Assembly (NCBI GenBank): GCA_030600545.1
Contig: JAUVLV010000028.1
Location: 1-32,073 of the forward strand
Source of the DNA: Candidatus Aegiribacteria sp.
GTDB lineage: Bacteria; Fermentibacterota; Fermentibacteria; Fermentibacterales; JCC-6
Length of the DNA stretch: 32,073 nt
Direction: 5' to 3'
Numbering within the stretch: the first letter of the stretch is position 1; each line of letters opens with the position of its first letter. The notes beneath the pieces were generated by a model that was not told where the DNA came from, did not search any database, and worked only from the letters and a program-made list of their open reading frames with translations. Of the stretch, positions 1 to 8,448 are shown in pieces. Made by a program: the position numbers and the translations under genes.

Positions 1-2046
1 GAAAATATCAACCGAGTTTCCAACTGTTGTCTCCAACCGAAGGCTATTCACCTCCTGCGGAAACACTCTGACATCGGAAGAGGTTATTCTAACGTCGGCA
101 GGCAGGCCCCCGGACAGGTCTACGAGCTGGACAAGCCTTCCCTCTCCCGCGTCAAGGGTATCCAGGAAGGTGTAAACGGTATCGTGTGCGTCGTAGGTAC
201 CGTCCATGATAAACCTCCTGGAATGGTCCAGCAGTCTTGTGCTGCAGTCCGCATGGTTAGGAAGGTTTGCTGGGTTAAAAGTTATCTCGTAGAAATTATC
301 GTTGGATGTGCAGTACCTGTCCACATAGAAGAGGTAACAGGCATCCTGTTCTTTATCCTCGAATACTTTAATGACAGGAGTAACAAATTCTCCGGTAGTG
401 AGGGGTCCGTTGTAGCTGATGTCGGCTCCATTACTGCAATCACCGCTGCACCACCAGAGATCGTGCATCTCGGGGCCGATCCATTTAACATCAGCTAGAA
501 TCCCGCCGATATCGTTGTAGAGAATCCCATATGGTTCGAAGAGCCATTCGTACCATTTCTCGTCGTCTTTCGGGTCGGGAGGCATAGATAGAGGTGGTAG
601 GGGAGGCAGCTCGTACAGAGGATCGTAGCCGTCTATCCATGGAGGAATGGAATACGGACGGATGTAAGCGAGGCTGTCATCGGGCCACCTTCCGGTGTAG
701 ACCCATTCCTCGTAAGCAGCATCGAAGGGAATGTTGTGACGGTCAAGAAGGGAGCTCATGATAATGGTCGGATCACCATCGGAATCGAATTCCAGATAAC
801 TGCACAGGTTGTATGGGAATATCCCCTTGGCCTGGTGAAGAAGGGCAAGGTTGCAGAGCATCCTGAACTCCTGTGGAGCCGGGTTACGGTGAAAATAAGA
901 AGCGTAACCAAGCGTAGAATCATTCCACATCTCAGGCCCCCCGGCTTTTCCGAAAGTCTGTGGGTAGTAGTACACGGGAACTTCGTATTCATGTGCGGGG
1001 ATTACAGTCGAATCTATACCTTCCTCAAAATGATCGATCAGGAACAGCCAGTCGTCGTCACACATGGTTGCCACGCCGGAACCAGCAAGGGCCGAATCCG
1101 GATGAACGTAGCGGAAGGGATAGTAGTCGAAGCAGATGAACTCAGGCGGATTATCAAGAAGCTGAGAAATGACAGGACCTTTGAGAGGCCTTTGGTACTC
1201 CGCTTCCATCATTGCCCTTACAGAAATGGCCTGGTCAGCCATGGTTCCGTAGTTAATGTCACCTCTCAGCCCTGTGTATTCATCCTTCTCTATTGTATGC
1301 AGAAGTCCGTAGTTGAGTGTGAATGGAATTTCATTCACTTCATTGTTCTCAGCCATGTACTTCTGCCAGGAAAAGATTCCGCTGGCTTCAACTTCTTCAA
1401 GTGACAATGTATCACCGTTTCGTTTATCCTGCGTGTAAACATTGGGTATGTAATCATCCCAGGGTTCATCTGTGTTTACAGAGTGATTCCGTTGCTGTGA
1501 AGGAGCTTCGTCGTATACCTCGTAGAACCAGAGTAAATCGTAGTCTTTCGTTACATTCGCCAGCACATCAACAACTGTTCTTTTAATAGAGAACGCAGTA
1601 TCAGCATGATGCATTATTGCCGCAGATGTGTACTGCACTATTGAATCATACTCAGCATTACTCCTTGCAAAGCATAAATTGGAGGTTAGTAGTTCATCGC
1701 TGTTACGGAACCAGTACCTGTATGTAGGGTTCGCCCATTCCTTGAGATACTGCATTATCTCCGCTGGGCAGATTGAGTAGTAAACTCCAGCGCTGTCACA
1801 GAGGAACATTAAATCCCTGAATGCTTCGTTTGCAGCTCTACCAGCGAAGTTCACTGCGTCGAAGTTAAGCCATGACAGTTCGCAGAGAAACTCGATGGTG
1901 AAATCTTTCAGAGATACGTCGGGTCCCTTAATCCTCATGGCAAGGGTGGGTATGGTGTTATCAAAGGGTGTTTCCGCAAGGAGCGCGGAAAAGGAGATCA
2001 TCATGATTACTACAATTATTAATCTTATCTGGGGGGGGGGTGCCAT
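1..2046 (-). CDS. Large secreted protein, possible glycoside-hydrolase-like fold, C-terminus beyond window
   Basis: An uninterrupted frame of 682 codons runs from ATG at 2046 off the left edge, so the protein is partial. The start is supported by AAAGGA about 7 bases upstream on the minus strand. Residues 1-25 form a signal peptide: three prolines encoded by a C10 run, an Arg, a hydrophobic core, then an ALLA-E cleavage site. The mature part is rich in aromatic and acidic residues, with FDYYPFRYV and HQAKGIFPYNLCSY patterns that remind me of TIM-barrel glycosidases. The last visible part (DTLDAGEGRLVQLVDLSGG) resembles the beta-sandwich tails of FCB-group secreted proteins. I cannot assign an enzyme family with confidence. 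It probably acts outside the cytoplasm. The homopolymer directly after the start is odd and is treated as a finding. Confidence 0.8.
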   Translation of the reverse strand, partial: MAPPPQIRLIIVVIMMISFSALLAETPFDNTIPTLAMRIKGPDVSLKDFTIEFLCELSWLNFDAVNFAGRAANEAFRDLMFLCDSAGVYYSICPAEIMQYLKEWANPTYRYWFRNSDELLTSNLCFARSNAEYDSIVQYTSAAIMHHADTAFSIKRTVVDVLANVTKDYDLLWFYEVYDEAPSQQRNHSVNTDEPWDDYIPNVYTQDKRNGDTLSLEEVEASGIFSWQKYMAENNEVNEIPFTLNYGLLHTIEKDEYTGLRGDINYGTMADQAISVRAMMEAEYQRPLKGPVISQLLDNPPEFICFDYYPFRYVHPDSALAGSGVATMCDDDWLFLIDHFEEGIDSTVIPAHEYEVPVYYYPQTFGKAGGPEMWNDSTLGYASYFHRNPAPQEFRMLCNLALLHQAKGIFPYNLCSYLEFDSDGDPTIIMSSLLDRHNIPFDAAYEEWVYTGRWPDDSLAYIRPYSIPPWIDGYDPLYELPPLPPLSMPPDPKDDEKWYEWLFEPYGILYNDIGGILADVKWIGPEMHDLWWCSGDCSNGADISYNGPLTTGEFVTPVIKVFEDKEQDACYLFYVDRYCTSNDNFYEITFNPANLPNHADCSTRLLDHSRRFIMDGTYDAHDTVYTFLDTLDAGEGRLVQLVDLSGGLPADVRITSSDVRVFPQEVNSLRLETTVGNSVDIF
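2031..2040. repeat. 10-bp G/C homopolymer after start codon
   Basis: Ten consecutive G on the plus strand encode Pro-Pro-Pro and the first base of Gln at codons 3-6 of the secreted protein starting at 2046. A length change other than by three would shift the frame. Tracts of this length and position are typical of slipped-strand contingency loci. Confidence 0.85.
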
Positions 2047-2324
2047 AATATGTTCCTTTCCAGCGCTGGAAGGGATATTCTGTGTCTGGCCGGGTTATTC
2101 CTTTCTGCGCATTGTTCCTTAATGATGTCCATTCATTTACCTTTAATAAGAATACGCACATGTTTAAACGATTGTCAATGGAATCAGGAATAGAGGTGGA
2201 ATGAACTTTCAGCAATCCGGCTTTATGGGAACAGCCATAGTTATCCTTGGGTTTTTCAAACTCTACAAAGCTATTCTCTGAAGATAAACATGAATATACT
2301 ATTCGGAACGTCAAGTATCAGCGC
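2047..2324. other. Intergenic region between the secreted protein and the ABC exporter
   Basis: This gap separates the upstream end of the secreted-protein gene from the stop of the ABC permease; both genes lie on the minus strand. Apart from the dyad at 2054-2075 I see no gene. Short open frames here lack a ribosome binding site and recognisable composition. The promoter of the secreted protein should lie here, but no convincing -35/-10 pair stands out. Confidence 0.5.
2054..2075 (-). promoter_or_regulatory. Inverted repeat overlapping the ribosome binding site of the secreted protein
   Basis: A perfect 14-bp palindrome TTCCAGCGCTGGAA (2058-2071) is extended by three more pairs on each side after one mismatch. 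On the minus-strand RNA the 3' arm contains the AAGGA Shine-Dalgarno of the gene starting at 2046. It could be an RNA hairpin that hides the ribosome binding site or a protein-binding dyad. Function is not demonstrated. Confidence 0.4.
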
Positions 2325-3068
2325 TTATTCCCACCTGAAGAATTTTGCGGCAATCACGAAACCGACAACCATGACGCCGCACAGGACGGTTATCTGAACG
2401 GGATAATCCCACAGGTGTCCGCCGAGCCAGAGCCCCTGTAATAGTTCAATTGCATGAGTAAGGGGAAGAATCTGAGAAAAGGTTTGCAGGAACGGTGGGA
2501 GCATTTCCCTTGGAAGCGCGGCTCCTGAAAGAAACAGCATTGGAAAGTACATGACGTTGGAAATTATCATACCGCTTCGGGCAGTGGGGGCCAGACTGGC
2601 CGGAATGAATCCCAGTGCGGATATACTGAGTGTGGAAAGAACGAAAGCTAAAACCACTTCGGGAATACTGCCGTAGAAATGCATTCCGAAAACAAACACT
2701 CCGGCTGCAAGAAGAAGGAGCATCCCCATAATCGTAATTACAAAAAGTGACGATAACTCCGCCATCAGAACCAGCAGGGGAGAAATCGGGGCTGCTTTGA
2801 ACCTTCTGAGAATTCCCTTCTCCCGGTAGGCTGCAATGCTCGTTGTAAGACCGCTGATGCCAGTAGTTAAGATCACCATCCCTATGAAAGCTGAAACGGC
2901 GAAATCTATATATCCAAAGTTCTCCCCGGGAAAGGGCTCATTACCCCATATGCTTCCAAAGAGCATCATGAGCAACAGAGGAAATATCAGCGTAAAGAAG
3001 AAGCCGGATGGTTCCCTGAGATAAAGGATAAACTCCGCTCGGGTCAGTTTGGAATACCGCTTCAGCAT
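2325..3068 (-). CDS. ABC-2 type transporter permease
   Basis: The 247-residue protein is the membrane half of an ABC-2 exporter. It begins with the cytoplasmic segment LKRYSKLTRAEFILYLREPSG, then an amphipathic stretch and six hydrophobic segments (roughly residues 23-40, 55-75, 100-130, 136-160, 168-190, 220-243). This is the usual size and layout of the DrrB/YadH-like family, which exports drugs, lipids or glycans. It starts one base after the stop codon of the ATPase gene, so the two are translationally coupled and almost certainly form one transporter. The LSGAALPREMLPPFLQ segment is typical of the ABC-2 signature region. The substrate cannot be told from sequence. Confidence 0.93.
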   Translation of the reverse strand: MLKRYSKLTRAEFILYLREPSGFFFTLIFPLLLMMLFGSIWGNEPFPGENFGYIDFAVSAFIGMVILTTGISGLTTSIAAYREKGILRRFKAAPISPLLVLMAELSSLFVITIMGMLLLLAAGVFVFGMHFYGSIPEVVLAFVLSTLSISALGFIPASLAPTARSGMIISNVMYFPMLFLSGAALPREMLPPFLQTFSQILPLTHAIELLQGLWLGGHLWDYPVQITVLCGVMVVGFVIAAKFFRWE

Positions 3069-3069
3069 A

Positions 3070-4026
3070 TCAGTTCCTTATCTCTTTTCCGGTCAGCTTC
3101 AGAAAAACATCTTCCAAAGTGGATTTTTCAGTATGAAAATCCCCAAGTTCGATCTTCCTGTCAACAAGCAGCTTTACTATTTCAACAACCGCTGAGCTGT
3201 CTCGAACACGGGCTGTGACTTTTACGCCCTCTCTGAAAACCTCAAGTACGCCGGGAATTGACTCCAGCTCGTTTTCGATGAAACTGTCAGGAATACCCAT
3301 AACTACGCTGAGGGCAAAGGCGTGGGATCTGACAAGTGAATCGGGAGTGTCCAGAGCTACGATTCTCCCTTTATCGATAATGGCGACACGGTCACAGAGC
3401 TTTTCAGCCTCATCCATATAGTGTGTGGATAGAAAAACGGTTTTACCGTCATCCCTTAATCCCCTGACAAGATCCCACATCGAACGTCTTGACTGGGGAT
3501 CAAGGCCACTGGTAAGTTCATCGAAGAATACGATTTCCGGATCACCAACCAGGGAAAGGGCTACGAAAAGTCTCTTCTTCTGCCCGCCGGACAGGGCTGA
3601 AAAGAACGATTCGGTTTTGTCAGACAATCCCAGTTTCGAGAGGATCCCGGTAGCTTCCAAGGAGTTTTTATAGAAGCATGAGAACAGTTCCATGGCTTCT
3701 CTGACCTTCATTCTGTCGGGAAGTTCGGATTCCTGCTGCTGTATACCGACCTTCTCAAGGAGAGTCTTTCGCTGACTGACGGGATCAAGACCCAGTACGC
3801 TGATGAATCCAGAATCGGGCCTGCGCATGCTTACGATGCAATCCATGGTTGTGGTTTTACCGGCACCATTGGGTCCTACAATACCGAATATCTCGCCTCT
3901 CGATACTTCAAGTGAGATGCCATCTACAGCACATACCTCGCCGTAGCTTTTTCTCAGTTCTTCAACACGAACAACAGTTCCCAATGTCGGAAGGGTAAGG
4001 TCTTTCATTCTAGCACTATTATCCAT
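3070..4026 (-). CDS. ABC transporter ATP-binding protein
   Basis: The 318-residue nucleotide-binding subunit powers the neighbouring ABC-2 permease. The Walker A motif GPNGAGKT is at residues 51-58, a Q-loop glutamine near 96-98, the signature LSGGQKKR at 145-152, Walker B EIVFFDE with catalytic Glu at 164-170, and the H-loop His at 202 (STHYMDEAE). The usual Pro after DE is Leu here (DELTSGLD), a mild deviation that should not block ATPase activity. About 100 C-terminal residues after the core form the DrrA-type regulatory extension. The ATG at 4026 has no clear Shine-Dalgarno; Met7 (4008) is an alternative start. The gene sits upstream of the permease in a two-gene operon. Confidence 0.95.
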   Translation of the reverse strand: MDNSARMKDLTLPTLGTVVRVEELRKSYGEVCAVDGISLEVSRGEIFGIVGPNGAGKTTTMDCIVSMRRPDSGFISVLGLDPVSQRKTLLEKVGIQQQESELPDRMKVREAMELFSCFYKNSLEATGILSKLGLSDKTESFFSALSGGQKKRLFVALSLVGDPEIVFFDELTSGLDPQSRRSMWDLVRGLRDDGKTVFLSTHYMDEAEKLCDRVAIIDKGRIVALDTPDSLVRSHAFALSVVMGIPDSFIENELESIPGVLEVFREGVKVTARVRDSSAVVEIVKLLVDRKIELGDFHTEKSTLEDVFLKLTGKEIRN

Positions 4027-4053
4027 TTATATTAGTTATCGTTAGTATTAATA

Positions 4054-5598
4054 TCATTCAGTGTCTCCTCCAATGGATTTTTCCAGAGCCTTGATGATCT
4101 GTGATGAGAATTTTCCTTTTTTTCCCTTCTTAAGCTCATATATAACATCCATGGGCATTTTGGGAATCCTGTATTTTCTATTTGGTGTAACTGCCGCATT
4201 GTAAGTATCACTTATTGCTACTATTTCTGTTTCCAGACTGATATTCTTCTTACCTTCAGGATAACCACAACCATCTATTCTTTCATGATGTTCCTCTGCA
4301 ATCTTTGCTTCTTCTTCCAGATCAAGTTTCCTGAGCATCCTTGCTCCCTCAGCCGGGTGAATCTTGATTACCTCCCAATCAAGATCGTCCAATGGGGTAA
4401 TCTTATTCAATGAGTACCAGGGAATTGCACATTTTCCAATATCGTGCAGCTGGGCGGATGTCCCTATAAGTTTGATTTTATCGCTGCTTAATTCCAATAC
4501 TTCCGCTATGCCAACAGCCGTTTTTCTAACGTTTTCTGTATGTTCACTGCCCAGGTACCAGTCCTTTATTTTCAGAACTTTCAAAAGATATTCAAACAGC
4601 CCTTTCTCCCTGAAAAATATATGAAGATCTTTCTTCCCTTTCTTGCTTGCAAGAATGTTATAAACATGAAGACCATCCCTCATAGTCACCGTTTCCGAAA
4701 GCGTATTCCCATAATATCCCGCATCTTCCAGAGAGCGGATCATTAATTCAATACTCTTTTCCGAATTCCCTTTATTTGCCAGTATAAGAGCTTTTATTCG
4801 ATGATAACCCGGTTCTACCAATCCTCTGGTATTCTTACTGACATCCCTGATTATTTCCTCAAGTATTTCATCCGCCTCTTCAGGCTCACCTCTTCTTGCT
4901 TTTGCTTCAGCTTTATTCAGCAGTGTAAGACATCTGGCGGGTTCTGATTCGGTCTCTTCCATTTTTTCTTCAGCAATACTTAATACCCGCTCCAATTCCT
5001 CGTCATCCTTTATCGTCCTTTTTGTAACGAGCAATGAATCTATATAATTATTGGATATCATTTTGGTTGTCCAGAGGTATTCCCTTCCAATCACTGTACT
5101 TTCAAATTGGTCAGGATCAATCTTTCTTATTGTTGAAACAGCTTCCTGATAAATTTTATTTGCATCGGTGTAGTTCTCGCGATAAACATGCAGTATGCCT
5201 GCGTAATTGTTAAGAAATAAAGGTAGGAATAACAGGTTTTTCTTTTCACTTTTCAATTTTTCACAGTAGTATGATGCTTCCTTTTCAATGCTTTTTGTCG
5301 GGTATCCCAGGTTAGCAAATGCCCCTGCAAAATACATTTGCAGCCAGAACATTTTTTCATTACCTCTGCATTTGTAGAAATTCGCATCCGCCTTCATTAT
5401 TTTGTAGGATTCCATCGGAGCGCCAAGAGTTCTTAGTCTTTTTCCTATTTCATAAGATGTCGGATCTTCGTTTCTGTCTATATTTTGAATGAAATCATGA
5501 TAATCAGATAATCTCTCTGTAAAACCTATCAGCACGCTGTCGACCAGATCACGGGGTGAGTTCAGCGTATTAAGGTATTCAAGGAATACCTCTCCCAT
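4054..5598 (-). CDS. HD-GYP domain protein with helical-repeat N-terminus
   Basis: The C-terminal part is an HD-GYP domain, the family that hydrolyses cyclic di-GMP (some members cGAMP). Visible motifs are AQLHDIGKCAIP (HD near residues 385-386), HPAEGARML, and HHERIDGCGYPEG near 438-450, then DTYNAAVTPNRKYR. All metal-ligand motifs look intact. The first 320 residues are alpha-helical, with TPR-like spacing (ANKIYQEAVSTI, EADEILEEIIRD, SEKSIELMIRSLEDAG) and no membrane segment, so the enzyme is probably cytosolic with an unusual repeat sensor instead of a receiver domain. I chose ATG 5598; a TTG at 5631 would add 11 residues but neither has a good ribosome binding site. A GGDEF enzyme lies 3 kb away and could be its antagonist. 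Confidence 0.9.
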   Translation of the reverse strand: MGEVFLEYLNTLNSPRDLVDSVLIGFTERLSDYHDFIQNIDRNEDPTSYEIGKRLRTLGAPMESYKIMKADANFYKCRGNEKMFWLQMYFAGAFANLGYPTKSIEKEASYYCEKLKSEKKNLLFLPLFLNNYAGILHVYRENYTDANKIYQEAVSTIRKIDPDQFESTVIGREYLWTTKMISNNYIDSLLVTKRTIKDDEELERVLSIAEEKMEETESEPARCLTLLNKAEAKARRGEPEEADEILEEIIRDVSKNTRGLVEPGYHRIKALILANKGNSEKSIELMIRSLEDAGYYGNTLSETVTMRDGLHVYNILASKKGKKDLHIFFREKGLFEYLLKVLKIKDWYLGSEHTENVRKTAVGIAEVLELSSDKIKLIGTSAQLHDIGKCAIPWYSLNKITPLDDLDWEVIKIHPAEGARMLRKLDLEEEAKIAEEHHERIDGCGYPEGKKNISLETEIVAISDTYNAAVTPNRKYRIPKMPMDVIYELKKGKKGKFSSQIIKALEKSIGGDTE

Positions 5599-5718
5599 AT
5601 TCAGTTCTACGTTTTTTATTAAGATATTCAAGAGGAAAGTTACCCGAATCCTCTCCTTCGGTCCAAGCTAACAGATTGCATCAATACAAACATACCACCA
5701 TGATTACGATATTATTGA

Positions 5719-6486
5719 TCAAATGCAAGCCCTGATACTGAATCCGCACAGTTCCAGGTTCTTCAATATATCTTCCGGATTTTCGCCCCACAGCCCCAGT
5801 TTACGTGATATATGCTCCGTCCAGGAGTATTTATCGAAATCAAATCTTTCTTCCATACCTTCAGGCAGGGGTATCATGTAGTTGGCTTTCCGGTAGTACT
5901 CCTGTCTGAGGTAGCCTGAATCCATCTTTTTCATGGCTTCGGATACGTCATCATCACTGAAACGGGGGTACTCCTCCTCGAACAGGTGGAAATCCATGGG
6001 ATACCTTGGTCTGAGTGGGGGATCTTCATCAGGATACCCCATTGTTAACATCACAAGAGGAAAAATCCTGTCCGGTAGTTCGTACAACTCCTTTATCTTC
6101 TCAGCCATAAATGGAGCAGCTCCTATAAAGCAGCTTCCCAGCCCGATGCTTTCCGCAGCTATCACCATGTTCTCAGCCATATACGCAGCATCCTGTATCC
6201 CGAACATCAAAGTATAAAGATCGGATGCTTTTCTCTTCCACCCCCTCATCTCCATCACCTTTTCCATCCTGTATACATCAACGCAGATCGTGAATAGAAG
6301 GGGAGCCCTGAATATGTTCCTCTCCATATTCCTTGATAGCAAAACGCTACCCATCTGCATAGCGAACGGTGCCTGCTGTCCAACTCGAATAACAGTTTCC
6401 ACTACCTCGTCCGAAGGCTGTTCCTCCCGGTATTTCCTTATCGATTTTCGGTTCATCATTGCATCAATTACGGGATTACTTATCAT
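5719..6486 (-). CDS. Nitroreductase family FMN oxidoreductase
   Basis: The 255-residue flavoprotein opens with the family signature NRKSIRKYREEQPSDEVVE at about residues 12-30, which binds the FMN phosphate. AAESIGLGSCFIGAA (near 112-126) and the glycine-rich LTMGYPDEDPPLRPR (near 148-162) follow. The long C-terminal extension ending in the DKYSWTEHISRKLGLW segment is typical of a clade of NAD(P)H-dependent nitro/flavin reductases in anaerobes. ATG 6486 has an excellent GGAGG ribosome binding site six bases upstream. The gene stands alone and is divergent from the lipoprotein at 6710. The physiological substrate is unknown; such enzymes reduce nitroaromatics, quinones or flavins. Confidence 0.93.
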   Translation of the reverse strand: MISNPVIDAMMNRKSIRKYREEQPSDEVVETVIRVGQQAPFAMQMGSVLLSRNMERNIFRAPLLFTICVDVYRMEKVMEMRGWKRKASDLYTLMFGIQDAAYMAENMVIAAESIGLGSCFIGAAPFMAEKIKELYELPDRIFPLVMLTMGYPDEDPPLRPRYPMDFHLFEEEYPRFSDDDVSEAMKKMDSGYLRQEYYRKANYMIPLPEGMEERFDFDKYSWTEHISRKLGLWGENPEDILKNLELCGFSIRACI

Positions 6487-6709
6487 TATTATCCTCCATA
6501 ACTTTTGTCCCTATGTCTGCTGGCTTCTTTAATATACTTTTCGGGAGGAATGAACGATTTTCATTTCAAAACCTCTTCGAGTCGATTACTGATTTCAATT
6601 CTACACTGCCATAGGAACTGTGTCACGGTTTCAGGAACGACAGGGCTTGTCCTAAGGATGGTATGGGCTTAAATTGAATTGAATAATTAACACCTCAGAG
6701 GAGTAAAAC

Positions 6710-7828
6710 ATGGTAATATTTAGAGTAGCCCTCACGCTTTTCATGGTCATAGCAATCCATTCAGGATGCGGTAAAGCTACTGATGTAGAAGCTGTTGATG
6801 CTCATCAGGTAGAACGCGAACTTGTCCCCTTTGATTCGATAGGTATCGAGATGGGGAATTCAAATTATGTTTTCGGAATGCCCAGAGCACTGGAATTTAC
6901 TTCATTGGGTAATATAGTTGTAGGGGATATTTCAAAAATGAAGCTTATGATGTATTCACCGGATGGAATGTTCATCCGACGCGGCGGCTTCGAAGGACAG
7001 GGACCAGGCGAATACACGGCTCCTACGGGTATCTCGCCTACTCCATCCGGGGGCATAATGGTTGCCGACGCGATGGGGGGCAAACTGATATTTTACGACT
7101 CTCTCTTGAGTTACAGTCATGAGCTTACAGGTTTTGTTCCATATCCTCCGGAAAATCCTGTAATACAAACTGATGGGAGCATTGTAGGTATAAAATTTAT
7201 TTTTGACCAGGAAGCCGGCAGCCTATGCAACTCGCTGAACAGATGGGAGCCCGGGGAAACCGAAACATCATTCAGCTACCTTGAGAGAACTTCTGACTTC
7301 GATCAGCAGAACCCCAGAAAAGTATTTCAGGAAACGGGGATAAATTTCTGTGTACTTAAGGATGGCAGAGTAATCGTGTCACCTCTTAGTACTGAAGAAT
7401 ACACTCTCACCTGCTACACTGCTGAAGGTGAGGTAGAATGGGAAATTCATCCTCCCTTCGAAAGGTACAGGCGCGCTGAGGAAGATATTGAGGTGGAACG
7501 TGAAATGATGCGTGCTGCCATGAGAAGGAACGGCAGAGATCCTTCGTACGTTGACCAAATGGAACTTCAGGAATGGGCGAATGCCGTAACAGGCCTGTAC
7601 GCACAGTTAGATAAAATATGGGTCAGGAGAGGAGGCAGCCTGGAATCCCTGTTTGATATTTACTCCACAGATGGAGAATACCTCTACTCCTGCTCAGTAC
7701 CATACCTGCCATACGGTAGCAGTGTAGGTTTCGCCATTTCCCCGTACAGTTCCAGTATTCTTGCATATCTGGCAAATCCGGAGGATTATTCGAGGATCTG
7801 GATACTTCATGAGGTGACAGGAGGTTAA
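6710..7828 (+). CDS. 6-bladed beta-propeller lipoprotein
   Basis: The 372-residue protein begins with a short basic/hydrophobic leader ending in AIHSGC, so it is probably a lipoprotein anchored at Cys20, although His at -3 makes the lipobox imperfect. The body has NHL/6-bladed propeller features: VVGDISKMKLMMYSPDGMFIRRGG followed by GQGPGEYTAPTGI, the hallmark of the 6-bladed propeller family common in Bacteroidota and related phyla. Repeats include MVADAMGGKLIFYDS and VIVSPLSTEEYTLTCYTAEG. The ATG follows a GAGGAG ribosome binding site. The role is unknown; such propellers bind ligands or scaffold envelope complexes. It appears monocistronic. Confidence 0.85.
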   Translation: MVIFRVALTLFMVIAIHSGCGKATDVEAVDAHQVERELVPFDSIGIEMGNSNYVFGMPRALEFTSLGNIVVGDISKMKLMMYSPDGMFIRRGGFEGQGPGEYTAPTGISPTPSGGIMVADAMGGKLIFYDSLLSYSHELTGFVPYPPENPVIQTDGSIVGIKFIFDQEAGSLCNSLNRWEPGETETSFSYLERTSDFDQQNPRKVFQETGINFCVLKDGRVIVSPLSTEEYTLTCYTAEGEVEWEIHPPFERYRRAEEDIEVEREMMRAAMRRNGRDPSYVDQMELQEWANAVTGLYAQLDKIWVRRGGSLESLFDIYSTDGEYLYSCSVPYLPYGSSVGFAISPYSSSILAYLANPEDYSRIWILHEVTGG

Positions 7829-7907
7829 TTTAATCCTGCTGACATAACTATATAAGAACCATACTACTGATATTCAGAACTGTAATATCTTCATACTGGT
7901 GGGGGAC

Positions 7908-8246
7908 ATGATGCTTGACAGACTGAGAGAAAAAATTTTTGAATTCCGTAATCTTCGTGACTGGAAACAGTTCCACGATCCAAAGAACCTCGCTGAGGCT
8001 ATTGCCATCGAATCCGGGGAACTTCTTGAGAACTTCCTTTGGAAAACCTGCAATGAATCTCGCAATCTTGACAGCGATAACGTTGTTGCAATCGGCGAGG
8101 AGATTGCTGATATAGCGATATTCCTGACCATTCTAGCCCACGAAATGAATCTGGATATCGATAAAATTGTTGACAGGAAGCTTAAGCTCAACGAAAAGAG
8201 ATATCCAGTTGAAGCCTCAAGGGGCAATGCTGAAAAGCGTCCCTGA
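7908..8246 (+). CDS. MazG-like nucleotide pyrophosphohydrolase
   Basis: The protein of about 112 residues is a single all-alpha NTP-PPase (MazG-like) domain, which hydrolyses nucleoside triphosphates to monophosphate and pyrophosphate, usually for housecleaning. The magnesium-binding pattern is visible as IAIESGELLE (ExxE) and IGEEIADIAIFL (EExxD), followed by LDIDKIVDRKLKLNEKRYP, which is very typical of the small bacterial subfamily related to dCTP pyrophosphatase. I chose ATG 7908 because GGTGGGGG lies just upstream; GTG at 7899 would add three residues without a ribosome binding site of its own. The N-terminal LRDWKQFHDPKNLAEA segment matches the family. It has no obvious link to its neighbours. 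Confidence 0.9.
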   Translation: MMLDRLREKIFEFRNLRDWKQFHDPKNLAEAIAIESGELLENFLWKTCNESRNLDSDNVVAIGEEIADIAIFLTILAHEMNLDIDKIVDRKLKLNEKRYPVEASRGNAEKRP

Positions 8247-8448
8247 GGAACCAGCAGGTTACTGCCTTCAAAGGAAGTTCCGGAAGAGATTATACTGCCG
8301 ACTGAAGCCATTAGTGTTGACCAGTTAAGGATTTCGTAATAATAATTGAATAACGTTTCCGGCATGAACAAACCAAACCCTCCTCTTCCGCAAAAAATTG
8401 ATTATTGTACTTGTTAAACCTACATCCTCCAGGAAAAGGAGAATCAGT

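Noticed and set aside
736-1404. Plus-strand open frame of 222 codons
   Set aside because: It is antisense to the uninterrupted minus-strand secreted-protein frame, which has a signal peptide and ribosome binding site; the plus translation has no recognisable composition.
1961-2314. Minus-strand open frame of 117 codons across the start of the secreted protein
   Set aside because: It overlaps the real gene in another frame, lacks a ribosome binding site and shows no family features.
7874-8371. Minus-strand open frame of 165 codons
   Set aside because: It lies opposite the clear MazG-like gene; the serine-rich translation is a mirror of the real codons.
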